Positions 8,237 to 15,657 of a DNA stretch of 19,382 nucleotides are shown here, piece after piece. The notes under the pieces are model-generated. The model was not told where the DNA came from. It worked only from the letters and a program-made list of their open reading frames with translations, and ran no database searches. This DNA is from CAZSHX01 sp964606895. Lineage in GTDB: Bacteria > Bacteroidota > Ignavibacteria > Kapaibacteriales > UBA2268. Position 1 is the stretch's first letter, and the number at the start of each line of letters is the position of its first letter. The DNA lies in contig CAZSHX010000083.1 of assembly GCA_964606895.1 (NCBI GenBank), forward strand, positions 1-19,382, given 5' to 3'. A program made the position numbers and the translations under genes.

Positions 8237-10693
8237 ATGGTTATGGATGATATGATTAGTAGTATAGACAAACAGGACAACAAATCCGGAACTGTACCCA
8301 AAGTTTTAACAATTCTTCCGCTAAGGGATACTGTTATTTTTCCTTACATGATTTTTCCTGTTCTTATTGGAAGGGATTCATCGCTAAAAGCAGTTTCAGA
8401 AGCTTTGAACCGTGAGAAGTTTATTTTTCTTGCCGCACAAAAAAATGCATCTGTTGACGAGCCTACTTCGAATGATATCTATCGTTACGGCACTACTGCC
8501 AAGATAATTCAGGTGCTGAGACTTCCTAACAATCTTTTAAAAGTATTGGTTGAAGGAATTTTCCAATCGCGGATAAAAAAAATGAAGAAAGGTGATGGTT
8601 TTCTCCAAGCCGAAATGGAACACCTTTTCCCAACAATGACTGAAGATGACCCTCTCCTATCTGCAACAATCCGTCATGCATCGGACTTATTTGCAAAATA
8701 TGTCAAAGCTAACCACAATCTTCCGCCTGATATACTCTCAGCTTATGATAACCTTACCGATCCTTACCGTAAGCTTTTTTTTGCGGCGGCAAATGTTCAG
8801 AAGAAAGTGGAGATTAAGCAAAGACTACTTGAAATTTCCGATTTGAAACTTCAGTTTTTCGAACTATCTTCCATAATAAGCGGCGAGCTTGATTTGCTGG
8901 CACTTGAAGAAGAAGTGCATTCAAAAGTACAGGATTCAATTCAAAAAACTCAAAAAAAATGGTATATACAGGAGCAAATCCGTGCTCTACAAAAAGAGCT
9001 TGGTGACGAAGAAGACCTTAATCCTGAACTCTCTGTTATTAAAGAAGCAATTGAAAAAGCAGAAATGCCTGAACCTGTTCATGCAAAAGCTATGGAGGAA
9101 TTCGAAAAGCTTAAGAAAACCCATTCAATGTCTCCCGAATATGCAGTAACCCGCAACTATCTTGAACTTCTGAATTCGATTCCATGGAAAAAGAAAACTA
9201 ATGATAATCTCGATATAGAACATGTAAAAAAGATTTTGGATGAAGACCACTATGACCTTGAGAAACCCAAAGAACGAATTTTAGAGTTTATTGCTGTTCT
9301 GAATCTGGTCGGTAATCTTAAAAAGCAGATATTATGTTTTGTAGGACCTCCCGGAGTCGGGAAAACTTCTTTAGGTCGTTCAATTGCAAGAGCGTTGGAC
9401 AGAAAATTTGCCCGTTTCTCGCTTGGTGGTGTTCGCGACGAAGCGGAAATCAGAGGTCATCGCCGAACATATATTGGTGCTTTACCCGGAAAAATAATTC
9501 AATCCATGAAAAAAGCAGGAACAATTAATCCTGTTATTTTACTTGATGAAATTGATAAAATGTCAATGGATTTTCGTGGAGACCCGTCTGCCGCTTTGTT
9601 GGAAGTTTTGGATCCCGAACAAAATGTGGCATTCAACGACCATTATCTTGAAGTTGACTACGACCTGTCGAATGTTCTATTCATTACAACTGCCAATGTG
9701 AAGTTCGAAATACCGCTACCCTTGCAGGACAGAATGGAAATCATTGAACTTCAGAGCTACCTCGACCCCGAAAAACTTGAAATTGCCAAAAGACATATAA
9801 TGCCAAAACTGTTGGAAGAGTATGGTATGAAGAATATCAATATCTCTTTTACAGATAAAGCTCTTATGAAATTAGTCAGGGAATACACTCGAGAATCGGG
9901 AGTTAGAAATCTGGAAAGAGAAATTGCATCTATTCTAAGAAAATTTGCAAAGGAAATCGTTTCCGACTTCAATAAATTTAAAATTGATTCTCCGATACCT
10001 GATGAAAAGGCTGAAGATTTGAGGGAGGCACTTAAAGACAATCCTGAATTTAAAAAGCTCATTAAAAAGAAAAAATACATTATTGACGAAAAAAAGGTAG
10101 AGCAATACCTTAAAGCTCCAAGATTCAAAACTAAAAGGGAAGATTTGGAAGATAAAGTCGGAGTGGCAACAGGACTTGCATGGACAAGCGTCGGAGGAGA
10201 TATTCTCCCGATTGAAGTGTCAATTATGCCCGGTGCCCAGAAACTTTCTTTAACCGGTAAATTGGGCGATGTGATGAAGGAATCCGGCAAAGCGGCTTTA
10301 ACTTTTGTCAGGTCAAATTGGAAAGAACTTGGTGTCCCTGAAGACTTCTATAAAAGAAAAGAAATTCATATTCATGTTCCGGAAGGTGCTATTCCCAAAG
10401 ATGGTCCTTCCGCAGGTATAACAATGACTGCCGCTTTAATCTCAGCCGCAACAGGTAAAAAGCTAAGGGGAGATGTCGCCATGACAGGAGAAGTCACCCT
10501 TAGAGGAAATATACTGCCAATTGGCGGGCTAAACGAGAAATTGCTTGCCGCTAAGCGAAATGGAATTAAATTAGTCCTAATACCCAAAGATAATGAAAGA
10601 GACATCGAGGATATCAGCGAAGATATAAGGAAAAGCATGAAAATCATTCCAGTCAAGCATATACTCGAAGCCATGCCTCATTTGTTTAGATAG
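8237..10693 (+). CDS. lon: ATP-dependent Lon protease
   Basis: Cytoplasmic hexameric AAA+ serine protease that degrades misfolded and regulatory proteins. The 818 residues carry the N-terminal substrate-binding LON domain (about 20-215, LPLRDTVIFPYMIFPVL), a coiled region (about 220-300), Walker A GPPGVGKTS (370-378), Walker B LLDEID (435-440) and a C-terminal protease domain. The catalytic dyad is S725 (PKDGPSAG) and K768 (GGLNEKLLAAKR). A lysine-rich stretch at about 585-625 makes it slightly longer than the Escherichia coli enzyme. GGAG at 8226-8229, 7 bases before the ATG, fixes the start. A second in-frame ATG two codons later is less well placed. A 74-base gap after the TatD frame suggests its own promoter or readthrough. 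No clear terminator follows. Confidence 0.98.
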   Translation: MVMDDMISSIDKQDNKSGTVPKVLTILPLRDTVIFPYMIFPVLIGRDSSLKAVSEALNREKFIFLAAQKNASVDEPTSNDIYRYGTTAKIIQVLRLPNNLLKVLVEGIFQSRIKKMKKGDGFLQAEMEHLFPTMTEDDPLLSATIRHASDLFAKYVKANHNLPPDILSAYDNLTDPYRKLFFAAANVQKKVEIKQRLLEISDLKLQFFELSSIISGELDLLALEEEVHSKVQDSIQKTQKKWYIQEQIRALQKELGDEEDLNPELSVIKEAIEKAEMPEPVHAKAMEEFEKLKKTHSMSPEYAVTRNYLELLNSIPWKKKTNDNLDIEHVKKILDEDHYDLEKPKERILEFIAVLNLVGNLKKQILCFVGPPGVGKTSLGRSIARALDRKFARFSLGGVRDEAEIRGHRRTYIGALPGKIIQSMKKAGTINPVILLDEIDKMSMDFRGDPSAALLEVLDPEQNVAFNDHYLEVDYDLSNVLFITTANVKFEIPLPLQDRMEIIELQSYLDPEKLEIAKRHIMPKLLEEYGMKNINISFTDKALMKLVREYTRESGVRNLEREIASILRKFAKEIVSDFNKFKIDSPIPDEKAEDLREALKDNPEFKKLIKKKKYIIDEKKVEQYLKAPRFKTKREDLEDKVGVATGLAWTSVGGDILPIEVSIMPGAQKLSLTGKLGDVMKESGKAALTFVRSNWKELGVPEDFYKRKEIHIHVPEGAIPKDGPSAGITMTAALISAATGKKLRGDVAMTGEVTLRGNILPIGGLNEKLLAAKRNGIKLVLIPKDNERDIEDISEDIRKSMKIIPVKHILEAMPHLFR

Positions 10694-11016
10694 ATTAAAT
10701 ATTTTGATGAGTTATTGTCTTTGGCAAATATATTGTAAAGCGATTTGTTGAATACTTTTCATATTCAGTTAATTCACAAACTCATTATAGTAAATTAATA
10801 TATCCTAAAAAACAAAAAATCATACAATATATTGAGTTAGTAAGAAACTCCCTCAATATCGCGGCTTTTCAAATAATTCCCTCACTTTCGGTGAGAATTA
10901 AAGTTAGGATGTTAAATTTCAATAAACGAAATTAATAATTATATATTGCCATAAAATAAGAGTAAAAATATATATCATAAAAATTTTCCTTCCATTATTT
11001 CACTGCCTTACACAAA

Positions 11017-11060
11017 GAGTTGAGATGTTGAGTTGCTTAGGTGTTTCAGTGTTTGAAGAG
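11017..11060. repeat. GAGTTGAGATGTT repeat, copy A
   Basis: A 44-bp stretch beginning GAGTTGAGATGTTGAGTTG and ending GTTTGAAGAG. It aligns end to end, with a handful of differences, with copy B at 11131-11174. Its first part also aligns with 11422-11452, which lies inside a coding region. Confidence 0.8.
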
Positions 11061-11088
11061 ATGAAGAGAAGAAAAACTTCTTGAAATT

Positions 11089-11114
11089 CCCCTCTGGAGG
11101 GGTGCCCGCAGGGC
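11089..11114. repeat. Double-hairpin GC-rich intergenic repeat
   Basis: CCCCTC (11089-11094) pairs with GAGGGG (11097-11102), and GCCC (11104-11107) pairs with GGGC (11111-11114). From memory, very similar CCCCTCTGGAGGGGTG-type stretches are common between genes in Bacteroidota. It is one of the few GC-rich spots in an AT-rich gap. Confidence 0.65.
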
Positions 11115-11130
11115 GAGGTGGACTCTTCAG

Positions 11131-11174
11131 GAGTTGAGATGTTTAGTTGTTTAGGTGCTTAGTTGTTTGAAGAG
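11131..11174. repeat. GAGTTGAGATGTT repeat, copy B
   Basis: A 44-bp partner of copy A, beginning GAGTTGAGATGTTTAGTTG and ending GTTTGAAGAG. The internal TTAGTTGTTTAG motif is also present in the coding copy at 11422-11452. Confidence 0.8.
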
Positions 11175-11220
11175 TTTAAGAAACGAAAATCCCACTGCCC
11201 TCCTTAAATAAGAGTCTTGT

Positions 11221-11257
11221 CTTTCAACTTTTAACTTTTGACTTTCAACTTTCAACT
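11221..11257. repeat. CTTTCAACTTTTAAC-type low-complexity repeat
   Basis: Repeated variations of ACTTTCAACTTTT make a short imperfect tandem tract. No function is visible; it is one more of the slippage-prone tracts in this gap. Confidence 0.55.
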
Positions 11258-11315
11258 GTACTTCCCCCTGCCCCCATTTTTCAAAGAGGGAAACTAAGAT
11301 TCTTACCCAATTTTC

Positions 11316-11347
11316 AATTCACAATTCACAATTCACAATTCACAATT
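11316..11347. repeat. 7-bp AATTCAC tandem array between genes
   Basis: Four perfect AATTCAC units plus AATT, preceded by AATTTTC. This is the same unit family as the coding arrays at 1349-1390 and 15730-15771. It ends 6 bases from the stop codon of the propeller gene. Confidence 0.85.
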
Positions 11348-11353
11348 TTCCCC

Positions 11354-13546
11354 TCAGCTCCCAATCCTAAGGAAGCTTTTTTGGTGGGTGCCGTAGCGGA
11401 TGAAATAGACTCCGGGAGGAAGAGTTGAGATATTTAGTTGTTTAGTCGTTGAGAAAGGAGGAGGGTTAAATGGTTGGTCATTGCTAAAGCTGTCGGTCAA
11501 AACGCAGTTGCCAAGAATGTTGTATATCTTTATGGAATTATCACAACGGTAGAAATCGTATTCGTTGATTTCAATTTCAAGAAAATCTGAGGCTGGTTGA
11601 GAAAAGTTGTTGGCATTTATTTTCATATTTTCCTCCACCGAAACAAATCTGTCTCTTGACCGATAAAGTCCTCCGGTTGAGCCAAAAACATAGATATGTC
11701 CGTCGGGACTGACAGCTATCGGACCAAAAGCCGTGTGTTTCAAACCTGTTGTATCCATCCTTTGCCATGTTTCGCCATTGTCGCATGAACGATAAATTCC
11801 AAACTTATCTCCGTTTTTAGTACCAACCCAGCAACCAAGAGAATCAACTGCGACTCTTGAAGCACTTGGATACCATTCTAAACCCTGCTGGTCAAGATTA
11901 ATTGTATTCCATGTTCTTCCATTATCTGTTGTCTTGAATATTCCCCAAAAACTATGGTCGGCATTTGGTAAGGGTCCAAACCATGTTGTTTTGGTTTTAT
12001 TATTAAAGACTATTTTCCGGCTTCCATAACTTAAAGTTGGGTCAGGTTCTTTTAAAGCTGGGTGTGAATCCCAAGTCAATCCTTTGTCAGTTGAACGTCG
12101 AATTTTAGACCATTCAAATGAAAATACATCATCTTCATTATTCACGGCTAATTGGTCGCCTTCTGCTGTCAAATTTGTCCATGTTTTACCATCATCGGTT
12201 GAACGAATAACATTTGCTGTAGATACTACAGCATAAATATTATCTTTACTGTCAATTACTATGCAATTTATCATGGAGCCACGATTATAGCAACTTTCCC
12301 ATGTTTCACCGTTGTCGGTTGATCGGAAAATACTTTGATCATTAAGTGTTTGTTCGCCTTGACCAACAAAAATATATCCCTTTTTATTAACCGCAATACA
12401 TGTAAAGAAAGTATTGTTATTACCTTTTAATGAAAAATTTTTGCCGCTGTTTTCAGTTTTAAATATTCCGAAATGCGAAATATACATATCATTATTCGAT
12501 ACTATATTGAAGTCCCTTGGCGGATCCGATGAATACCCATTATTCTTTTCAACCCAGGTTTTCCCATAATCTAAAGTTTGATATAAACCCATAAACCCTG
12601 GAGATACATAGATATGTTCTTTATCCAAAAAATATATCGCTAAATACTGCTGAAAAAGTTGAAGCCTTTTAAAGTCTTCAGATATATCCCATGTTTTACC
12701 ATAATCTGTAGAATAAAGAATCCCCCTACTGTTGGAACTTACAATTTGATACTTATTATCGTCTGAAATTCCATAACCATAGATATTTTCCTTATCGAAA
12801 TATTTCTGTACCCAAGTTTTGCAAGTATCAGTTGAAAGCCAAATGCCATTATCAGAAGTGAGATAAATCTCATTTACTGATTTTAAAATTATCATGTAAA
12901 TATCAGCAAACTCGAATAAGTGTATTTCCCATGTTTTACCTGCATCCTTTGATATAAAAATGTAAGAGCCATTAAATTTAGATTTCCCAAACGAAATTAA
13001 TACGTTTTTATGCATGTATAAGTTTGAAAATCCAGTTTGCAAACCTCCACCAACCATCCTCCCACGATATTCCCATGAAGTTCCTTCGTCTGTTGTAAGA
13101 TAAATATCAATATCTTTTGATACATAAATACCGACATAGATTTTATTACTATCACGTACCAAACGTGAAACTGGATTTTTCTTATTCCAAATACCTGCAA
13201 TTTCAATCCAGTTTTTTCCATTATCATAAGATTTGAATAAACAATAATTACTTCCATCTATATCAGGAACTACTTTTTCTGTATAGAGAATATTGTTATA
13301 AACTAATAATCCACATAAATTAATATCACCAAACCAATTCCAATTATCTCCGCTATTTGAAGAATAATATATCAAATAATCGTTGTTGATTGAAAAACTA
13401 TATAAATCATTATTATCAGATTTAAATAAATTAGAAACTGTTCCTCTTGGCGGATTCATTGAAACCAATTCCCAAGCTGGTTCTTCTGCAAGTGCTTCGG
13501 AAGAAAGAATAAGAAAGAATAATATTAGAAATTTTAGTGTCTTCAT
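11354..13546 (-). CDS. Secreted Asp-box (BNR/sortilin-like) propeller protein with T9SS sorting domain
   Basis: The 730-residue protein has a signal peptide ending LAEE (cleavage near residue 20). About 14 Asp-box motifs of the form S-x-D-x-G-x-T-W follow from residue about 60 to about 640, for example STDYGKTW, STDNGETW, STDDGKTW, TTDNGRTW and SCDNGETW. These sit in beta-hairpins of propeller blades, so two propellers or one large one is likely, as in sortilin/Vps10-like and YCF48-like proteins. The last 83 residues are a T9SS domain (IKIYNILGN, LPPGVYFIRYG). Within it, residues about 699-708 (STTKQLNIST) are encoded by a copy of a repeat that also lies downstream of the gene. No catalytic site is evident; a binding or surface role is inferred. 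Confidence 0.88.
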   Translation of the reverse strand: MKTLKFLILFFLILSSEALAEEPAWELVSMNPPRGTVSNLFKSDNNDLYSFSINNDYLIYYSSNSGDNWNWFGDINLCGLLVYNNILYTEKVVPDIDGSNYCLFKSYDNGKNWIEIAGIWNKKNPVSRLVRDSNKIYVGIYVSKDIDIYLTTDEGTSWEYRGRMVGGGLQTGFSNLYMHKNVLISFGKSKFNGSYIFISKDAGKTWEIHLFEFADIYMIILKSVNEIYLTSDNGIWLSTDTCKTWVQKYFDKENIYGYGISDDNKYQIVSSNSRGILYSTDYGKTWDISEDFKRLQLFQQYLAIYFLDKEHIYVSPGFMGLYQTLDYGKTWVEKNNGYSSDPPRDFNIVSNNDMYISHFGIFKTENSGKNFSLKGNNNTFFTCIAVNKKGYIFVGQGEQTLNDQSIFRSTDNGETWESCYNRGSMINCIVIDSKDNIYAVVSTANVIRSTDDGKTWTNLTAEGDQLAVNNEDDVFSFEWSKIRRSTDKGLTWDSHPALKEPDPTLSYGSRKIVFNNKTKTTWFGPLPNADHSFWGIFKTTDNGRTWNTINLDQQGLEWYPSASRVAVDSLGCWVGTKNGDKFGIYRSCDNGETWQRMDTTGLKHTAFGPIAVSPDGHIYVFGSTGGLYRSRDRFVSVEENMKINANNFSQPASDFLEIEINEYDFYRCDNSIKIYNILGNCVLTDSFSNDQPFNPPPFSTTKQLNISTLPPGVYFIRYGTHQKSFLRIGS
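11422..11452 (-). repeat. GAGTTGAGAT repeat, coding copy within a sorting domain
   Basis: Reads GAGTTGAGATATTTAGTTG and onward on the plus strand, matching copies A and B. On the coding strand it supplies STTKQLNIST, immediately before the conserved LPPGVYFIR. The AATTNNN array occupies the same structural position in two other sorting domains of this window. Confidence 0.75.
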
Positions 13547-13649
13547 TTGTGTTATTTCTCAAAATCAATTGAAAAAACGAAAATTACGAATAAATTGAGA
13601 AATAACAAACAAATTAAATTCTGAAGGTACGTTTTAATCTCTACAAACG

Positions 13650-15035
13650 TTACACACTTTCCCCTCTAACATTGCCGCGGGTGGCGGAAAGGAAGACACC
13701 CGTAAAACAAAGAATGCTGAAAAGCAGGAAAGCAGTTGTTACGGCAGGCATCAAAAGTCCGTGTGTGTCAGGTTTGATTTGAACTTTTCCTGTGATAACC
13801 GAAAAAATAATCATCGCAAAACCCATGCTCATCATTTGTCCCAAAAGCCTCATAGTCCCTACCATTGCCGAACTGACACCATAATATTTCTTTTCGACCG
13901 AACCCATAATTGCATTCATATTCGGAGATGAAAACATTGCGAAACCAAAACCGATAATTGTCAGATTGATAACTATCAGATAAATCGGCGTTTCGGGCGT
14001 GAGAAAGAAAAAGAAAAATAATCCCAGTGTATCCAGTGCCATTCCCGTTGTTGCCAGAAAGCGGGGTTCAATCCTATCGGACAGCTTGCCCGTGATGGAA
14101 GAAAACAAAGCCATAACAATCGGCTGAGAGATTAATATCATTCCTGCCGCATCGGGTTTGAAACCCCTGATGTACTGAAGATAAAGACTCAGAAGAAAGC
14201 CTGTGGCAAATGTGGCGGAATAATTAATTAAAGCGGCGAGGTTCGAGAATGTAAATACTTTGTTATTCAGGAATAACTTGACATCCAAAACAGGGCTTTT
14301 GTGGTTCTTTTCGAAAATGAAAAATGTAATTACCCCGATAATACCGACAGTCGTCAGGATGAATCCTAAAATGGATGGAATTTTCGAAAAACCGTACATC
14401 AACAGCGAAAGTGCAATTCCATACAATAACGAACCCTGCCAGTCGAACTCTTCGTTCTTTTGAACAGCTTCCTTGAAAGATAATTTGGTAAAAATAAAAA
14501 TCGTAGCTACCAAACCAAGTAATGTATTCAATGCAAACAAACTCCTCCAGCCCAGATGCTGAGTAAGGAAGCCGCCTGCAACAGGTCCTACCGAAATACC
14601 GACATAAACCGCAGTAACTAAAATTCCCATAATCTTTCCGCGTTCATTCGGCGGATAAATTGAAATCATCAATGCAACGCTTGTCGAAAAAACCATTGAT
14701 GCTCCGATGCCCTGAACAATTCTAACGATTAGGAGATAGTAAGCATTAAATGAAAATGTCAGCAGAAGGGAAGTGATTGTATAAATTATCATACCCGTGA
14801 GGAAAACCTTCTTCCTTCCGTAAATATCCGCAATCCTGCCCATCGGCACCAAAAACACAGCCGAAGAAAGTAAAAACGTTGTTGCCACCCAACTAAGGAG
14901 TATGGCATCCATCGAAAACTCTTTACCGATAATGGGCAAGGCAACATTTATTGATGAACTCATAAACGGAGTTATAAACGATGCCAAAGTACATGAAATC
15001 AGCAAAAAGAAATTGCCCGAGGATTTATCTGTCAC
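13650..15035 (-). CDS. MFS exporter of the DHA2 (14-helix, EmrB/QacA-like) family
   Basis: Inner-membrane proton-coupled efflux transporter, probably for drugs or other small hydrophobic compounds. The 461 residues give 14 hydrophobic segments, the DHA2 layout. Motif A is GRIADIYGRKK (loop 2-3), a motif-B-like RIVQGIGAS lies in helix 4, and motif C is GISVGPVAGGFL (helix 5). The start is a GTG at 15035 with AGGA 8 bases upstream. No other good start lies nearby, and this site is conserved in the duplicate at 19240-19382. Its upstream region carries two structured repeat elements. The substrate cannot be told from sequence. Confidence 0.92.
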   Translation of the reverse strand: MTDKSSGNFFLLISCTLASFITPFMSSSINVALPIIGKEFSMDAILLSWVATTFLLSSAVFLVPMGRIADIYGRKKVFLTGMIIYTITSLLLTFSFNAYYLLIVRIVQGIGASMVFSTSVALMISIYPPNERGKIMGILVTAVYVGISVGPVAGGFLTQHLGWRSLFALNTLLGLVATIFIFTKLSFKEAVQKNEEFDWQGSLLYGIALSLLMYGFSKIPSILGFILTTVGIIGVITFFIFEKNHKSPVLDVKLFLNNKVFTFSNLAALINYSATFATGFLLSLYLQYIRGFKPDAAGMILISQPIVMALFSSITGKLSDRIEPRFLATTGMALDTLGLFFFFFLTPETPIYLIVINLTIIGFGFAMFSSPNMNAIMGSVEKKYYGVSSAMVGTMRLLGQMMSMGFAMIIFSVITGKVQIKPDTHGLLMPAVTTAFLLFSILCFTGVFLSATRGNVRGESV

Positions 15036-15129
15036 TGTTATATTCCTACGAAAAATTCAAAAAGTGAATAAACAAAAAAAAAGGGAAATAATTGTAATGA
15101 AGTTAAGTTATTATTTCTTTCTGTAATGC
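14986..15129. repeat. Duplicated segment, copy 1: MFS first codons plus promoter region
   Basis: This 144-bp segment covers the first 16 or so codons of the exporter, its GTG and ribosome site, and about 95 bases upstream. It matches 19240-19382 with about six substitutions and a one-base difference in an A run, about 95% identical by eye. Confidence 0.9.
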
Positions 15130-15161
15130 TTTTTGTTTGAGTCCTTTTTCAACGAAAACAG

Positions 15162-15183
15162 CAGGAGAAAACTCATGACATAA
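15162..15183. repeat. CAGGAGAAAACTC hairpin-type repeat
   Basis: This 22-bp stretch, beginning CAGGAGAAAACTC and ending GACATAA, is exactly repeated at 19214-19235. CAGGAG and CTCATG can nearly pair around AAAA. The clean version of the same design is the GGCAGGAG hairpin at 17042-17063. Confidence 0.75.
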
Positions 15184-15192
15184 GATAAACTA

Positions 15193-15326
15193 CCCAAATT
15201 GCATTGCATCTTTATTTGTTTTCTGAAAAGATGCAATTATCTTCTAATCTATTGATATTATTCGAAATAACGATTGTTGAGCCGTTGCATCTTTGTGTTG
15301 AAAAAGATGCAAAGATGCAATTTTTT
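15193..15326. repeat. GATGCAA structured element, copy 1 (MITE-like)
   Basis: It carries five heptamers: TTGCATC at 15204-15210 and 15285-15291, and GATGCAA at 15230-15236, 15306-15312 and 15314-15320. These can form two flanking stem-loops (TTGCATCTTT with AAAAGATGCAA, and TTGCATCTTTG with AAAGATGCAA) around a central TTATT/AATAA hairpin near 15259-15271. The ends, AAATTGCAT... and ...GATGCAATTT, are imperfect inverted repeats. No coding capacity. Confidence 0.75.
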
Positions 15327-15330
15327 CCCT

Positions 15331-15370
15331 AGATGGACTCCACCTCGCAGGTGGAGCCCATCTTTTTCTT
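15331..15370 (+). terminator. Strong hairpin with T-rich tail between the two GATGCAA elements
   Basis: AGATGG and CTCCACCT (15331-15345) pair with AGGTGGAG and CCATCT (15349-15363) around CGC, with one mismatch. TTTTCTT follows on the plus strand. This is the shape of an intrinsic terminator, but no plus-strand gene is seen upstream, so it may be a repeat or protein-binding dyad instead. Confidence 0.4.
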
Positions 15371-15400
15371 CCGCAATAAATCTGCTCGTGGTTTCCTTTT

Positions 15401-15541
15401 CCCAAATTGCATTGCATCCTCAAAAATAATTAAGTAAAAGATGCAATGTAAATACCATCTAACCTATTGTTATTATTTCAAATAACGGATTTTTACCTTT
15501 TGCATCTTTGAATGCAAAATGATGCAAAAGATGCAAATCTT
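15401..15541. repeat. GATGCAA structured element, copy 2 (MITE-like)
   Basis: Five heptamers in the same order and orientation as copy 1: TTGCATC at 15412-15418 and 15500-15506, and GATGCAA at 15440-15446, 15521-15527 and 15530-15536. It shares the start CCCAAATTGCATTGCATC and the central TATTGNTATTATT...AAATAACG block with copy 1. The spacers differ a good deal, so heptamers and stems are better kept than the rest. Confidence 0.75.
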
Positions 15542-15657
15542 ACCGCTCTCTCCAAGAATAGGACGGGGTGAGGTTGGCTAACACTTTCAATGAACGAGTA
15601 CAAAATGATTAAACGAAAATAAAAATTATTTATTGCTATGGAAAAAGAGTATAATTA

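Larger units (their letters stand above)
10694..11353. other. Gene-free repeat-rich stretch between convergent genes
   Basis: No convincing gene is visible. The left half is AT-rich and holds an inverted repeat, ATATTGAG (10829-10836) with CTCAATAT (10852-10859). A small CTCAC/GTGAG hairpin lies near 10880. Neither is followed by a T run, so neither is a clear terminator. The right half is a patchwork of short repeat families, listed separately, that reaches to within 7 bases of the next gene's stop. Confidence 0.75.
15036..15657. other. Gene-free region upstream of the MFS exporter, packed with structured repeats
   Basis: It holds the exporter's upstream region (to about 15129), a short hairpin element near 15162, two copies of a GATGCAA-based element (15193-15326 and 15401-15541) and a strong hairpin between them. 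The remaining ~110 bases to the stop of the next gene show nothing recognisable. No gene is supported. Confidence 0.8.

Noticed and set aside
9757..10290. 177-codon open frame on the minus strand
   Set aside because: Lies wholly antisense to well-conserved lon, has no protein features, and follows from the codon bias of the real gene.
15331..15370. Terminator for the operon 18611-15658
   Set aside because: That operon is on the minus strand, and the T run follows the hairpin only on the plus strand. It lies about 290 bases past the operon's last stop.
15193..15541. CRISPR array or iteron-type origin
   Set aside because: The heptamers alternate in orientation, spacers are irregular, and there is no repeat of CRISPR length. 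No replication initiator gene or DnaA-box set accompanies them.
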